The translations under genes and the position numbers were made by a program. From assembly GCA_012521335.1 (NCBI GenBank), contig JAAYMM010000070.1, forward strand, positions 1 through 51,785: DNA of 51,785 nt. The letters run 5' to 3'. The DNA comes from Bacillota bacterium (GTDB lineage Bacteria; Bacillota; Limnochordia; Darwinibacteriales; Darwinibacteriaceae). A model generated the notes under the pieces. The model worked only from the letters and a program-made list of their open reading frames with translations. It did not search any database and was not told where the DNA came from. Positions 38,951 through 47,624 of the stretch are shown here, piece after piece (within the stretch, counting starts at the first letter, position 1; each line of letters begins with the position of its first letter).

Positions 38951-38980
38951 ATGGGCTGTCCCCCAGGGAGACGGCCCTTT
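38951..38980 (+). terminator. candidate terminator after serC
   Basis: GGGCTGTC CCCCAGGGA GACGGCCC TTTTC. Confidence 0.6.
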
Positions 38981-39016
38981 TCTTGGCCCTGTTTTCCTCT
39001 AAAACCAGGATTCTCC

Positions 39017-39045
39017 TTGAACCCCGCTTGTTATTTTGTTAAAAT
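39017..39045 (+). promoter_or_regulatory. sigma70-type promoter (TTGAAC - 17 nt - TAAAAT)
   Basis: Correct spacing upstream of the cDPGS-like gene. Confidence 0.65.
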
Positions 39046-39133
39046 AAAACTACGATTCAGTGGTTTGGAGTAAAAATATTTATTTTTATGCAAACGCGGG
39101 TTGTAAATACTCAATTCCAAGAGGAGGTAGCAT

Positions 39134-40477
39134 ATGTCCAGGACAAAGGTAATCATTATGGGCGCTGCGGGACGGGATTTCCACAACTTCAACACCTACT
39201 ACAGGGATGATGAGCGTTATGAAGTGGTGGCCTTTACCGCCACGCAGATTCCCGATATCCACGGACGCCGCTACCCGGCGGAACTGGCCGGCCGGCTCTA
39301 TCCCGAGGGCATTCCCATCTATGATCAGAGTGAACTGGTGGACCTGATCAAACTGTACGATGTGGATGAATGCGTCCTGTCCTACAGCGACGTACCCTAT
39401 GAGTATGTGATGAACCTGAGTGCCATGGTCAACGCCGCCGGTGCAAACTTCGCTCTGCTGGGTCCCAAGCGCACCATGCTCCAGAGCAGCAAACCAGTGA
39501 TCGCCGTGTGCGCGACCCGCACCGGAACGGGCAAGAGCCAGACATCCCGCAAGGTGGCGGAGATTCTGCTCAGCCGCGGTATCCGGGTGGTGGCGGTGCG
39601 CCATCCCATGCCCTATGGCGATCTGGCTGCCCAAAAGGTGCAGCGCTTTTCCACCATCGATGACCTGGCTAAGCATAAATGCACCATTGAGGAAATGGAA
39701 GAATATGAACCCCATATCGTGCGGGGCAATGTGGTGTACGCCGGGGTTGATTACGAGGCTATCTTAAGGGAAGCGGAAAACGATCCCGAGGGCTGCGATG
39801 TAATCCTCTGGGATGGCGGCAACAACGACTTCCCCTTCTACAAACCCGATCTGCATATCACGGTAGCGGATCCACACCGGCCGGGGCATGAGCTTACTTA
39901 CTATCCCGGCGAAGTGAACCTGCGCATGGCTGATGTGGTGGTGATCAACAAGATCGACAGCGCGCACCCGGAGAATATCGAAACGGTGCGGCGCAACATC
40001 CGCAAAGTGAACCCCACAGCCTTGATCGTTGATGCCGCTTCGCCCATCAGGGTGGAGAAACCAGAACTGATCCAGGGCAAACGGGTGCTCATCGTGGAAG
40101 ATGGGCCCACCCTGACCCACGGCGAGATGAAGCTGGGGGCTGGTACCATCGCCGCACAGAAATACGGAGCCGCGGAGATCGTGGATCCCAGGAGCGCTGT
40201 GGTGGGTAAACTGGAGGAGACCTTTGCGGTTTATCCCCACATCGGGGCCCTGCTGCCGGCCATGGGTTACAGCGATGAGCAGAGGGCAGATCTGGAAGCC
40301 ACCATCGCCAACGTAGACTGTGATGCGGTGATCATCGGCACCCCCATTGATCTCAACCGCGTAGTGAAAATCAAACAGCCCAACACCAGAGTGTTCTACG
40401 ATCTGCAGGAGATTGGCAGCCCCAACCTGGAAGAAATTCTGGAAGATTTCATCCAGCGGCATAGGCTGAGTAAGTAA
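39134..40477 (+). CDS. cyclic 2,3-diphosphoglycerate synthetase family protein
   Basis: KVIIMGAAGRDFHNFN N-terminus, ATRTGTGKSQTSRK P-loop-like motif, VILWDGGNNDFPFYKPDLHITVADPHRPGHE, VVINKIDSA (GTPase-like NKxD). Confidence 0.85.
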   Translation: MSRTKVIIMGAAGRDFHNFNTYYRDDERYEVVAFTATQIPDIHGRRYPAELAGRLYPEGIPIYDQSELVDLIKLYDVDECVLSYSDVPYEYVMNLSAMVNAAGANFALLGPKRTMLQSSKPVIAVCATRTGTGKSQTSRKVAEILLSRGIRVVAVRHPMPYGDLAAQKVQRFSTIDDLAKHKCTIEEMEEYEPHIVRGNVVYAGVDYEAILREAENDPEGCDVILWDGGNNDFPFYKPDLHITVADPHRPGHELTYYPGEVNLRMADVVVINKIDSAHPENIETVRRNIRKVNPTALIVDAASPIRVEKPELIQGKRVLIVEDGPTLTHGEMKLGAGTIAAQKYGAAEIVDPRSAVVGKLEETFAVYPHIGALLPAMGYSDEQRADLEATIANVDCDAVIIGTPIDLNRVVKIKQPNTRVFYDLQEIGSPNLEEILEDFIQRHRLSK

Positions 40478-40484
40478 GAAGGAG

Positions 40485-41696
40485 TTGGTGTTTTTGGCCA
40501 GGACGGAAGCGTTCATCCGCGAGGTGGAAGAGTACAGTGCACGCAACTACAACCCTCTGCCTGTGGTGATTGAGCGGGGGGAAGGGGTGTGGGTGTACGA
40601 TGTGGAGGGCCGCGAGTACCTGGATATGCTCTCCGCCTACTCCGCGCTGAACCAGGGGCACAGGCATCCCAAGATCATCCAGGCCCTGCTGGAGCAGGCC
40701 TCGAAGATAACTCTCACCTCCCGGGCTTTTCACAACGAGACTATGGGGCCGTTTTTGCACAAGCTCTGTGAGGTAACCGGGTACGAGAAGGCGCTGCCCA
40801 TGAACACAGGGGCAGAGGCGGTGGAGACTGCCCTTAAGGCGGCCCGCAAATGGGGGCTGCTCAAAAAGGGAGTCCCAGAGAACCAAGGGGAGATCATCGT
40901 CTGCGAGAACAACTTCCACGGGCGTACTGTGACCATCGTCAGCTTTTCCAGTGAGGAACAGTACCGCCATGGCTTCGGGCCTTTCACTCCTGGCTTTGTG
41001 CTCGTGCCCTTCGGCGACGCGGAAGCCCTGGAACAAGCGATAACGCCCAATACCGTAGCTGTCCTGGCCGAACCCATTCAAGGCGAAGGAGGAGTGTTAG
41101 TTCCTCCCCAGGGCTATTTAGCTCAGATGCGCGAGCTGACCCGCAAGCACAACGTGCTCATGATGCTGGATGAGATCCAGACCGGTCTGGGCAGAACGGG
41201 CAGGCTCTTTGCTTACGAGTACGAGGAGGCGAAACCAGATGTGCTCATCCTGGGCAAGGCCCTAGGCGGTGGAGTGTACCCCGTCTCGGCGGTGCTGGCC
41301 AGTGAGGAAGTAATGGGCGTGTTTGGGCCTGGTGACCACGGTTCCACCTTTGGCGGCAATCCCTTGGGTGCCGCCGTGGCCAAAGCGGCGCTGGAGGTGC
41401 TGCTGGAGGAAGATCTACCTGCTCGGGCGCAGGAGCTGGGGAGTTACTTCAGGGAACGCCTGCAGACCATGAACAGCCCCTACGTTCAGGAGATCAGGGG
41501 CAAGGGGCTGCTCATCGGCGTAGAGGTTAAGCGCGCTTACGGTTCAGCCCGGCCTTTCTGCGAGCGGCTGATGGCGGAAGGACTGCTCTGCAAAGAGACC
41601 CATGAACAGACCATCCGCTTCGCTCCTCCCCTAGTGATCACCCGGGAGGAGATCGACTGGGCCTTAGAGCGCATCCAGAAGGTGCTGGGGGCCTAG
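40485..41696 (+). CDS. rocD: ornithine aminotransferase (class III PLP)
   Basis: EEYSARNYNPLPVVIERGEGVWVYDVEGREYLDMLSAYSALNQGHRHP, MNTGAEAVETALKAARKWG, LDEIQTGLGRTG, GKALGGGVYPVSAVL. Confidence 0.9.
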   Translation: MVFLARTEAFIREVEEYSARNYNPLPVVIERGEGVWVYDVEGREYLDMLSAYSALNQGHRHPKIIQALLEQASKITLTSRAFHNETMGPFLHKLCEVTGYEKALPMNTGAEAVETALKAARKWGLLKKGVPENQGEIIVCENNFHGRTVTIVSFSSEEQYRHGFGPFTPGFVLVPFGDAEALEQAITPNTVAVLAEPIQGEGGVLVPPQGYLAQMRELTRKHNVLMMLDEIQTGLGRTGRLFAYEYEEAKPDVLILGKALGGGVYPVSAVLASEEVMGVFGPGDHGSTFGGNPLGAAVAKAALEVLLEEDLPARAQELGSYFRERLQTMNSPYVQEIRGKGLLIGVEVKRAYGSARPFCERLMAEGLLCKETHEQTIRFAPPLVITREEIDWALERIQKVLGA

Positions 41697-42598
41697 AGGA
41701 ACAGGAGTAATACTCCGCAGATGGAGATCAGTGCTCCCGCGATTTCTTTGGGGAGCACTTTTTCTTTCAAGATCAGTACCGCAAACGGGATGATCAGCAC
41801 GGGCGACAGGGAAGTAAGCGAAGACACAATACCCGCTGCTGTGTGCTGGAGAGCAAACAAGGCCGCGGCCACGCCCAAAAAGGGACCCAATACTGCGCCA
41901 AGGGCAATAAAGCGCAGGGCTTTGGGGTCACGCACCGCGGCAGCCATCGCAGGCCACTTTTTCCTGAGGGTGATGATCGCGCTAAAGGCCAGAAATGCCG
42001 CCAGGAGCCGAATCTGGGTTGCAGCCAGGGCATCATAGCTGCCCATGCCCAGCTTGCTGAAAACCATCCCCAAGGCATCGCCCAAGGCGCCTAAGACCGC
42101 GAACAGCACACCCCGCAGGGGGCGGTTGAGCTTGACCTTTCTTTCCTCAGGATTGCGGCTGAGGATGACCAGGGAAATGCCCAGCATAACCAGGAAGATG
42201 CCCAAGACACCCACGGATGAGATCTTTTCTCTCAAAATTAAAAAGCTCAGCAGGCCGGTGATGGGCGGGCCCATGGACTTAAACAGCAGGGAGATGCGGG
42301 CCCCAATTTCCACAAAGGCTTGGAAGAGAAAGATATCCCCGAGCCCAAAGCCCAACAAGCCCGAGATGGTGAGCCAGAACCAAGCCGCGGGCGGGGCATC
42401 CAGGGGCAGGGCTGTTCCCCTTATGAGCCAGGCGGTAAGCGTTAAGAGGGGAAAGGCCACAAAGATCCGGAAGTAGTTCACGGCCAAAGACCCCACCCGT
42501 TTGCCCGCTGCCTCAAAAGCCAAGGAGTTGAAACACCAACAAAGGGCGGCCGCCAGTGCCGCCAGTTCTCCTAGATGTGCTGTTACCGCTGCCTGCAT
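41693..42598 (-). CDS. DMT superfamily (EamA) transporter
   Basis: Ten-TM pattern, FLILREKISSVGVLGIFLVMLGI and ILKEKVLPKEIAGALISICGVLLL; ATG 42598 preferred. Confidence 0.85.
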   Translation of the reverse strand: MQAAVTAHLGELAALAAALCWCFNSLAFEAAGKRVGSLAVNYFRIFVAFPLLTLTAWLIRGTALPLDAPPAAWFWLTISGLLGFGLGDIFLFQAFVEIGARISLLFKSMGPPITGLLSFLILREKISSVGVLGIFLVMLGISLVILSRNPEERKVKLNRPLRGVLFAVLGALGDALGMVFSKLGMGSYDALAATQIRLLAAFLAFSAIITLRKKWPAMAAAVRDPKALRFIALGAVLGPFLGVAAALFALQHTAAGIVSSLTSLSPVLIIPFAVLILKEKVLPKEIAGALISICGVLLLFL

Positions 42599-42693
42599 GC
42601 GTGTCCATCCCCTGTACCAGAATACTGCGCTGTGCTTACAGCACAATTATAGTCCTGAGCAGACGGGATGGGAAGGGTGAGGCGCGGGTACAG

Positions 42694-42709
42694 CAGGGAA
42701 TATTCCCTG
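42694..42709. promoter_or_regulatory. perfect 16-bp palindrome upstream of the GH13 gene
   Basis: CAGGGAATATTCCCTG, flanked by AG..GTTGCT. Confidence 0.5.
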
Positions 42710-42759
42710 GTTGCTAGAAACTAAACATAAATTGCGTAAAGAGCAAGGGGGCAGGGTCT

Positions 42760-44367
42760 ATGCTTAAGTGGTGGCAGGAGCGGGTGGTCTATCAAATCTG
42801 GCCCCGCAGCTTCCAAGACAGCAACGGTGATGGAATTGGCGACCTGCAGGGGATCATCTCCCGCCTGGATGAGCTCAAGGATCTGGGAGTGGGCATTATC
42901 TGGCTTAGCCCCGTCTATCCATCGCCCAACGTGGACTATGGCTACGACATCAGTGATTACAAAGCCATCAATCCCGAGTTCGGCACCATGGAAGATTTCG
43001 ACGAGCTGCTCGCGGAGGCGGAAAAGCGGGACATCAAAATCGTAATGGATCTGGTGATCAACCACACCTCGGATCAGCATTTCTGGTTCCAGCAGAGCAG
43101 GGACAAAAACAGCCCCTATCGCGACTATTATATCTGGCGCTCCGGAAAAGGCGGCCGTCCGCCCAACAACTGGGGCAGCTTCTTCGGCGGTCCTGCTTGG
43201 ACGTACGATGAGCAGAGCGGCGAGTATTACCTCCATCTTTTTGCCAAGAATCAACCTGACCTGAACTACCGCAACCCGAAGGTGTTGGCCGAGGTCAAAG
43301 ACATCATCCGCTTCTGGCTGGATAAGGGTGTAGCCGGATTTCGCTGTGATGTGATCAACATCATCTGGAAGTCCAGCCTGGAAAACGGCAAGTGGCGGCC
43401 AGCCCTCAAGGGGCTGGAGCATTATCTCTCCCAGGAGGGCTGCCATGAGATCCTGCAGGAGCTGCGGCGGGAGGTGCTGGACCAATACGACTGCTTCACC
43501 GTGGGCGAAACGGTGTTTGTCACCACCAAAATGGCCAATGAGTTCATGCAGCCCAGAGAGATGGATATGGTCTTTTCCTTTGAACATATGGGGGCTGATG
43601 AGTTTCTGCTGAAGTGGTTCAAGACCAAGTTCAAACCGGAGCGTCTGGCCCGGGCCCTCACCAAGTGGCAGCTGGAGGTGCCCTGGAACGCCAACTACCT
43701 GGAGAACCATGATCAGCCCCGCTGCGTTTCCCGGTTCGGCGATGAAGGGGAGTATTGGGAAAAGTCCGCCAAGCTGCTGGCGGTGCTGCTTTTGACCCTC
43801 AAAGGCACTCCGTTTATCTACCAGGGCCAGGAGATTGGCATGACCAATTTCGATTTCACCAGCATGGAGCAGATTAAGGACATCGAATCCCACAATGTGT
43901 ACCATCTAGCCAAAAAACTAGGCTTTCCCGCGAGGTTGAGGTGGAAGATGATCAAAGCTTCATCCCGGGATAACGCCCGCACGCCCGTGCAGTGGAGCGC
44001 CGGCCCCAACGCAGGGTTTACTACGGGTACACCTTGGATCGGGGTGAACAGGAACTACAAACGCATCAATATGGAATCCCAACTCAATGATCCCAACTCC
44101 ATCCGCAGCTTCTACAAGCGCCTGATCGCCCTGCGCGCCGGAAGCGATCTGCTCAAGGCAGGAGATTTCGAGGCGGTGCAGATCACCAAGAACCTGTTTG
44201 TGTACCGGCGCGAGCTGGGCGGTAAGTCTATGCTCATTCTGCTCAACTTCTCCAGGGAAACGGTCGCGGCACCTTATCGCGGGGAGGTTGTGATTGCCAA
44301 CTACGAACGCACCGGCTACGACGGGAGGCTGCAGCCTTTCGAGGCCGTGGTCTTAAGCGAAAACTAG
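42760..44367 (+). CDS. GH13 alpha-glucosidase / oligo-1,6-glucosidase-like
   Basis: VYQIWPRSFQDSNGDGIGDLQGI, DLVINHTSDQHFWF, GFRCDVINII, VGETVF, ENHDQPRCVSRFG. Confidence 0.92.
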   Translation: MLKWWQERVVYQIWPRSFQDSNGDGIGDLQGIISRLDELKDLGVGIIWLSPVYPSPNVDYGYDISDYKAINPEFGTMEDFDELLAEAEKRDIKIVMDLVINHTSDQHFWFQQSRDKNSPYRDYYIWRSGKGGRPPNNWGSFFGGPAWTYDEQSGEYYLHLFAKNQPDLNYRNPKVLAEVKDIIRFWLDKGVAGFRCDVINIIWKSSLENGKWRPALKGLEHYLSQEGCHEILQELRREVLDQYDCFTVGETVFVTTKMANEFMQPREMDMVFSFEHMGADEFLLKWFKTKFKPERLARALTKWQLEVPWNANYLENHDQPRCVSRFGDEGEYWEKSAKLLAVLLLTLKGTPFIYQGQEIGMTNFDFTSMEQIKDIESHNVYHLAKKLGFPARLRWKMIKASSRDNARTPVQWSAGPNAGFTTGTPWIGVNRNYKRINMESQLNDPNSIRSFYKRLIALRAGSDLLKAGDFEAVQITKNLFVYRRELGGKSMLILLNFSRETVAAPYRGEVVIANYERTGYDGRLQPFEAVVLSEN

Positions 44368-44377
44368 GAGGATAGTC

Positions 44378-45763
44378 ATGCAAACAGCAGCGAAGCGCAA
44401 TATCTACGCCTTTGGTTTGGGCACCGTCGGGCGGGACATGGTCTATGCCATGGTGAGCATGTATCTGATCTTCTACCTTACGGATATCCTCAACGTCTCC
44501 AGTGCTACGCTGTGGTCGTTGAACGTGATCCTGCTCATCGGGCGTGTCTTCGACGCCCTCAACGACCCCATCATGGGGGTAATCGTGGACAACACCAACA
44601 CCAGGTACGGGAAGTTCAAGCCCTGGATCGTGTTTGGAGCCATCAGTTCAGGGATCATTACCATCCTCTTGTTCACCGATTTTGGCCTCAGGGGTACCAG
44701 CTTCCTGGTGGTCTTCGGGATCTTGTTTGTCCTCTGGGATCTGGCCTACACCACCAACGATATCTCCTACTGGTCCATGCTGCCGGCGCTGAGTACCGAT
44801 CAGCACCAGCGGGAGAAGATGGGCTCCTTTGCCAAGATCTGTGCTGATATCGGGCTCTTTGCCGTGGTGGTGGGGCTCGTGCCCATCACCACCATGCTGG
44901 GGGAGAGGCTGGGGAGCATGGTCACGGCCTACCAGGTGTTCACCATCATCCTCGTGGTGATCATGTGGATCGGGCAAGCCATCACCGTGTTCGGGGTGAA
45001 GGAGAACAGAGAGGCCTTTAAGCAGGAAGAGGCCACGACCTTACGGGGGATGGTCAAGGCCATCGCTGAGAACGATCAGCTGCTCTGGGCCGCGGTTTCC
45101 ATGTCTCTGTTTTTGATCGGTTACGTGACCACCACCAGTTTCGGGATCTATTTCTTCAAATATGCCTATGGCGACGAGGGGATGTACTCCGTTTTTGCCC
45201 TGATTCTGGGACTGTGCCAGTTGGGGGCCCTGTCTGTTTTTCCCTTGTTCAGCAGACGGTTTAGCCGCAAGGCCCTGTACACGGCCGCAACGGTGCTGGT
45301 GGTCCTGGGCTACCTGCTCTTCTTCTTTGCTCCCATGACCATGCTCGTGATTGGTCCGGCCGGCATCCTGATCTTCCTGGGCGAGGCGTTTATCCAGATC
45401 CTCATGCTCATGTTCTTCACCGATACGGTGGAATACGGCCAGTGGAAACTGGGCAAGCGCAATGAGAGCGTGACATTTTCTATCCAACCGGTGATCTTCA
45501 AACTAGCTGCCGCCATAGCCAACGGCATAGTGGGCGTAACCGTAATCGTCGCCGGCATTGCCGATGCGCTCACCCCTGAAGAGGTGACTGCAGGGGGGCT
45601 GGTGATTTTGAAGTTTGCCATGCTCATTCTGCCCCTGCTGTTCATCCTGTTGGGTTACTGGGTCTACCGACGCAAGTACATTATTGACAGCGCCATGTAT
45701 CAGCGCATCCTGGACGACCTTAAGGCGCGCGGCCATCTCAAGACTGTCTCCACAAGTTCCTAG
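44378..45763 (+). CDS. GPH-family (glycoside/pentoside/hexuronide:cation) symporter
   Basis: 12-TM pattern, DILNVSSATLWSLNVILLIGRVFDALNDPIMGVIVDNTNTRYGKFKPWI, DTVEYGQWKLGKRNES. Confidence 0.92.
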   Translation: MQTAAKRNIYAFGLGTVGRDMVYAMVSMYLIFYLTDILNVSSATLWSLNVILLIGRVFDALNDPIMGVIVDNTNTRYGKFKPWIVFGAISSGIITILLFTDFGLRGTSFLVVFGILFVLWDLAYTTNDISYWSMLPALSTDQHQREKMGSFAKICADIGLFAVVVGLVPITTMLGERLGSMVTAYQVFTIILVVIMWIGQAITVFGVKENREAFKQEEATTLRGMVKAIAENDQLLWAAVSMSLFLIGYVTTTSFGIYFFKYAYGDEGMYSVFALILGLCQLGALSVFPLFSRRFSRKALYTAATVLVVLGYLLFFFAPMTMLVIGPAGILIFLGEAFIQILMLMFFTDTVEYGQWKLGKRNESVTFSIQPVIFKLAAAIANGIVGVTVIVAGIADALTPEEVTAGGLVILKFAMLILPLLFILLGYWVYRRKYIIDSAMYQRILDDLKARGHLKTVSTSS

Positions 45764-45805
45764 ATTTAGTTGCAGGGACTAGCTCCCCGTTCTCGAAGTG
45801 AAAAA

Positions 45806-46435
45806 ATGAAAGCGCCGTGTGGAGAGGAGAGAAGTCTGGGAGTGAGTCGGACAAGCGCTTTGCAGCTGGTGAGGGAGCTTTACGGGACGCAGCGCCGCGA
45901 GGGGCTGGAAAAGTACAGTGCGCAGCACCCCTTGGATGTGGTGCAGTACTGTTTTCTGCATCTGGAACCGGACAACCTGCGCGTCATGCGCATGCTCAAT
46001 GTAGCCCTGCTCCATGATGTAGTGGAAGATTATCTGCAGGAGGGCTACACCCTGGAAAAGGTGCAGGCTGTAGTGGGCTTGAGGCCCCAGGAGGCCATGC
46101 TTTTGAACCTGCTCACTAGGAAAAAGGACCAAGAAGAAGGGTATCTGCCAGGCATCTTCGCCGTGGAGGAGGCGGCCCGCATTAAGCTCGCGGACCGCAT
46201 CGCCAACTGCCGCGACCTGCTGGCTTGGGTGCGGCAGGCTCAGGGGTTCCCTGAAAAGGCCCGGCACATCTATGAGAAGTACCGGCGAGAGAACGAGCTC
46301 ATCTTTGACCTCGTGCAGGAGCACTACAGCGAGCAGATGGTGGATCCGTCCCATCCCATCTGCCAGCAGATCCAGCTGCTCAAAGAGGATACGGCCGAAT
46401 TGGAGAGGCTGTATGCCCAGTACGTTGGGGTGTAA
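45806..46435 (+). CDS. HD-domain protein resembling the (p)ppGpp hydrolase domain of Rel/SpoT
   Basis: ALLHDVVEDYLQEG, LLNLLTRKKD, RIKLADRIANCRDLL; no synthetase domain; the start is ambiguous (45770/45806/45842). Confidence 0.68.
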   Translation: MKAPCGEERSLGVSRTSALQLVRELYGTQRREGLEKYSAQHPLDVVQYCFLHLEPDNLRVMRMLNVALLHDVVEDYLQEGYTLEKVQAVVGLRPQEAMLLNLLTRKKDQEEGYLPGIFAVEEAARIKLADRIANCRDLLAWVRQAQGFPEKARHIYEKYRRENELIFDLVQEHYSEQMVDPSHPICQQIQLLKEDTAELERLYAQYVGV

Positions 46436-46450
46436 CCCCAGAAAAAAGCA

Positions 46451-46479
46451 ATCCGCACCAGTGGTGCGGATCTTTTTTT
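46451..46479 (+). terminator. intrinsic terminator after the HD gene
   Basis: ATCCGCACC AGT GGTGCGGAT then TTTTTTT. Confidence 0.85.
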
Positions 46480-46483
46480 CTGG

Positions 46484-47608
46484 TTAAGCCGACCCACAGC
46501 AGTGGCCGAAGTCGCGGCTGCTGCCGCAGGGACAGGGCGCTTCTGGGCTCATGGGCCTCTTGGTGGCAAAGTCGTACACAACTGTCTTGTGGGGGCGTTG
46601 AGCCCCCTTGTTGGGCTCGGGTCCCTCCCTGTCCATGATCTCCTCCGGTGAGTAGCCTTTCAGCACCCAGTGGGGAATGCTGTGGTAAAAGTCGAACACT
46701 ACCAGGGCCAGCTCAGTGATGTCGTCGTCAGAAGCCATGTCAATATGCTCCAGCAGGGCATAGACGATTTCTGGAGGGGGCAGGTCTGTCTGCACCAAGC
46801 TGAACAGGAGGTCGAGGAAGTAGGGAGCAGACTCGGTGAGGAGATTGCGCCGCAGGAAGCTGCGCAGCTCCCTTATCTGTTTCCCTTTCCTGTGGTAAAA
46901 GCCTTCCTGTCCTGCCTGCCAGGCCTCGTGATAGGTCAGGGGGCGGTATTCCAAGGCCTGCCTGGACTTAAGTTCACGGAGGATGTAGTCCAGGTCTGTG
47001 AGGCGTCCGTCGCAGAAATAACCTCCCTCCAAGACGATATTCCAGTTGTAGAAACCTACCTCGTGCAGCACTTCTTCGATCCGGATCCGCTCCATGGGCC
47101 GAGGCAGCAGCCTGTTCAGCATCTGGCAGAGCACCTCCGCGGGCAGGCAGCCGTAGTAGTGGAGCAGGCCCCTGCTGAGCCGGGCGATCTCCGTGTTCTC
47201 CCGCACTTTTTCCCGAAATACAGGCCCGTCGAAGGCAAAAAACAGTTCCTGGAACTCCAGGGGTATGATCAGAAAAGCCGTGTGCTCATCATCCGTTTCC
47301 AGAAAGGCCAGGTACTCCTCGAGCAGGTAGTCTTCGGCGGATAAGCTGCTGGCCGTGCCCAGGCGGTGTGCTTGGCTGAATGTGGTTATGTCCAGCACTA
47401 GGCTGTAAATGGACTGATCCCAGAGCAGCATTTTACCAGCCGCGACCAGAGGCAGGCGCTGGCAGAGAAAGCCGATCAGCTTTGATTTCCGCAACCCGCT
47501 GGCTCCCTTGAGCTGGAGCTTGCGGCAGAGCTGCAAGAGCTCGGCTTTGGTCTGCCGCGCCAAGAGCGACTCCAAAAGAAAAGCGCTGTTAGCGGCAGAC
47601 TTGGACAT
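46484..47608 (-). CDS. SEC-C motif protein with a Rho-N/SAP-like N-terminal segment
   Basis: C-terminal CPCGSSRDFGHCCG; N-terminal TKAELLQLCRKLQLKGASGLRKSKLIGFLCQ; ATG 47608 preferred. Confidence 0.75.
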   Translation of the reverse strand: MSKSAANSAFLLESLLARQTKAELLQLCRKLQLKGASGLRKSKLIGFLCQRLPLVAAGKMLLWDQSIYSLVLDITTFSQAHRLGTASSLSAEDYLLEEYLAFLETDDEHTAFLIIPLEFQELFFAFDGPVFREKVRENTEIARLSRGLLHYYGCLPAEVLCQMLNRLLPRPMERIRIEEVLHEVGFYNWNIVLEGGYFCDGRLTDLDYILRELKSRQALEYRPLTYHEAWQAGQEGFYHRKGKQIRELRSFLRRNLLTESAPYFLDLLFSLVQTDLPPPEIVYALLEHIDMASDDDITELALVVFDFYHSIPHWVLKGYSPEEIMDREGPEPNKGAQRPHKTVVYDFATKRPMSPEAPCPCGSSRDFGHCCGSA

Positions 47609-47624
47609 TTGACTCACCGTCCCT

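Noticed and set aside
42721-43905. 394-aa ORF antisense to the GH13 gene
   Set aside because: Same shadow-ORF pattern; the opposite strand encodes an unambiguous glycoside hydrolase.
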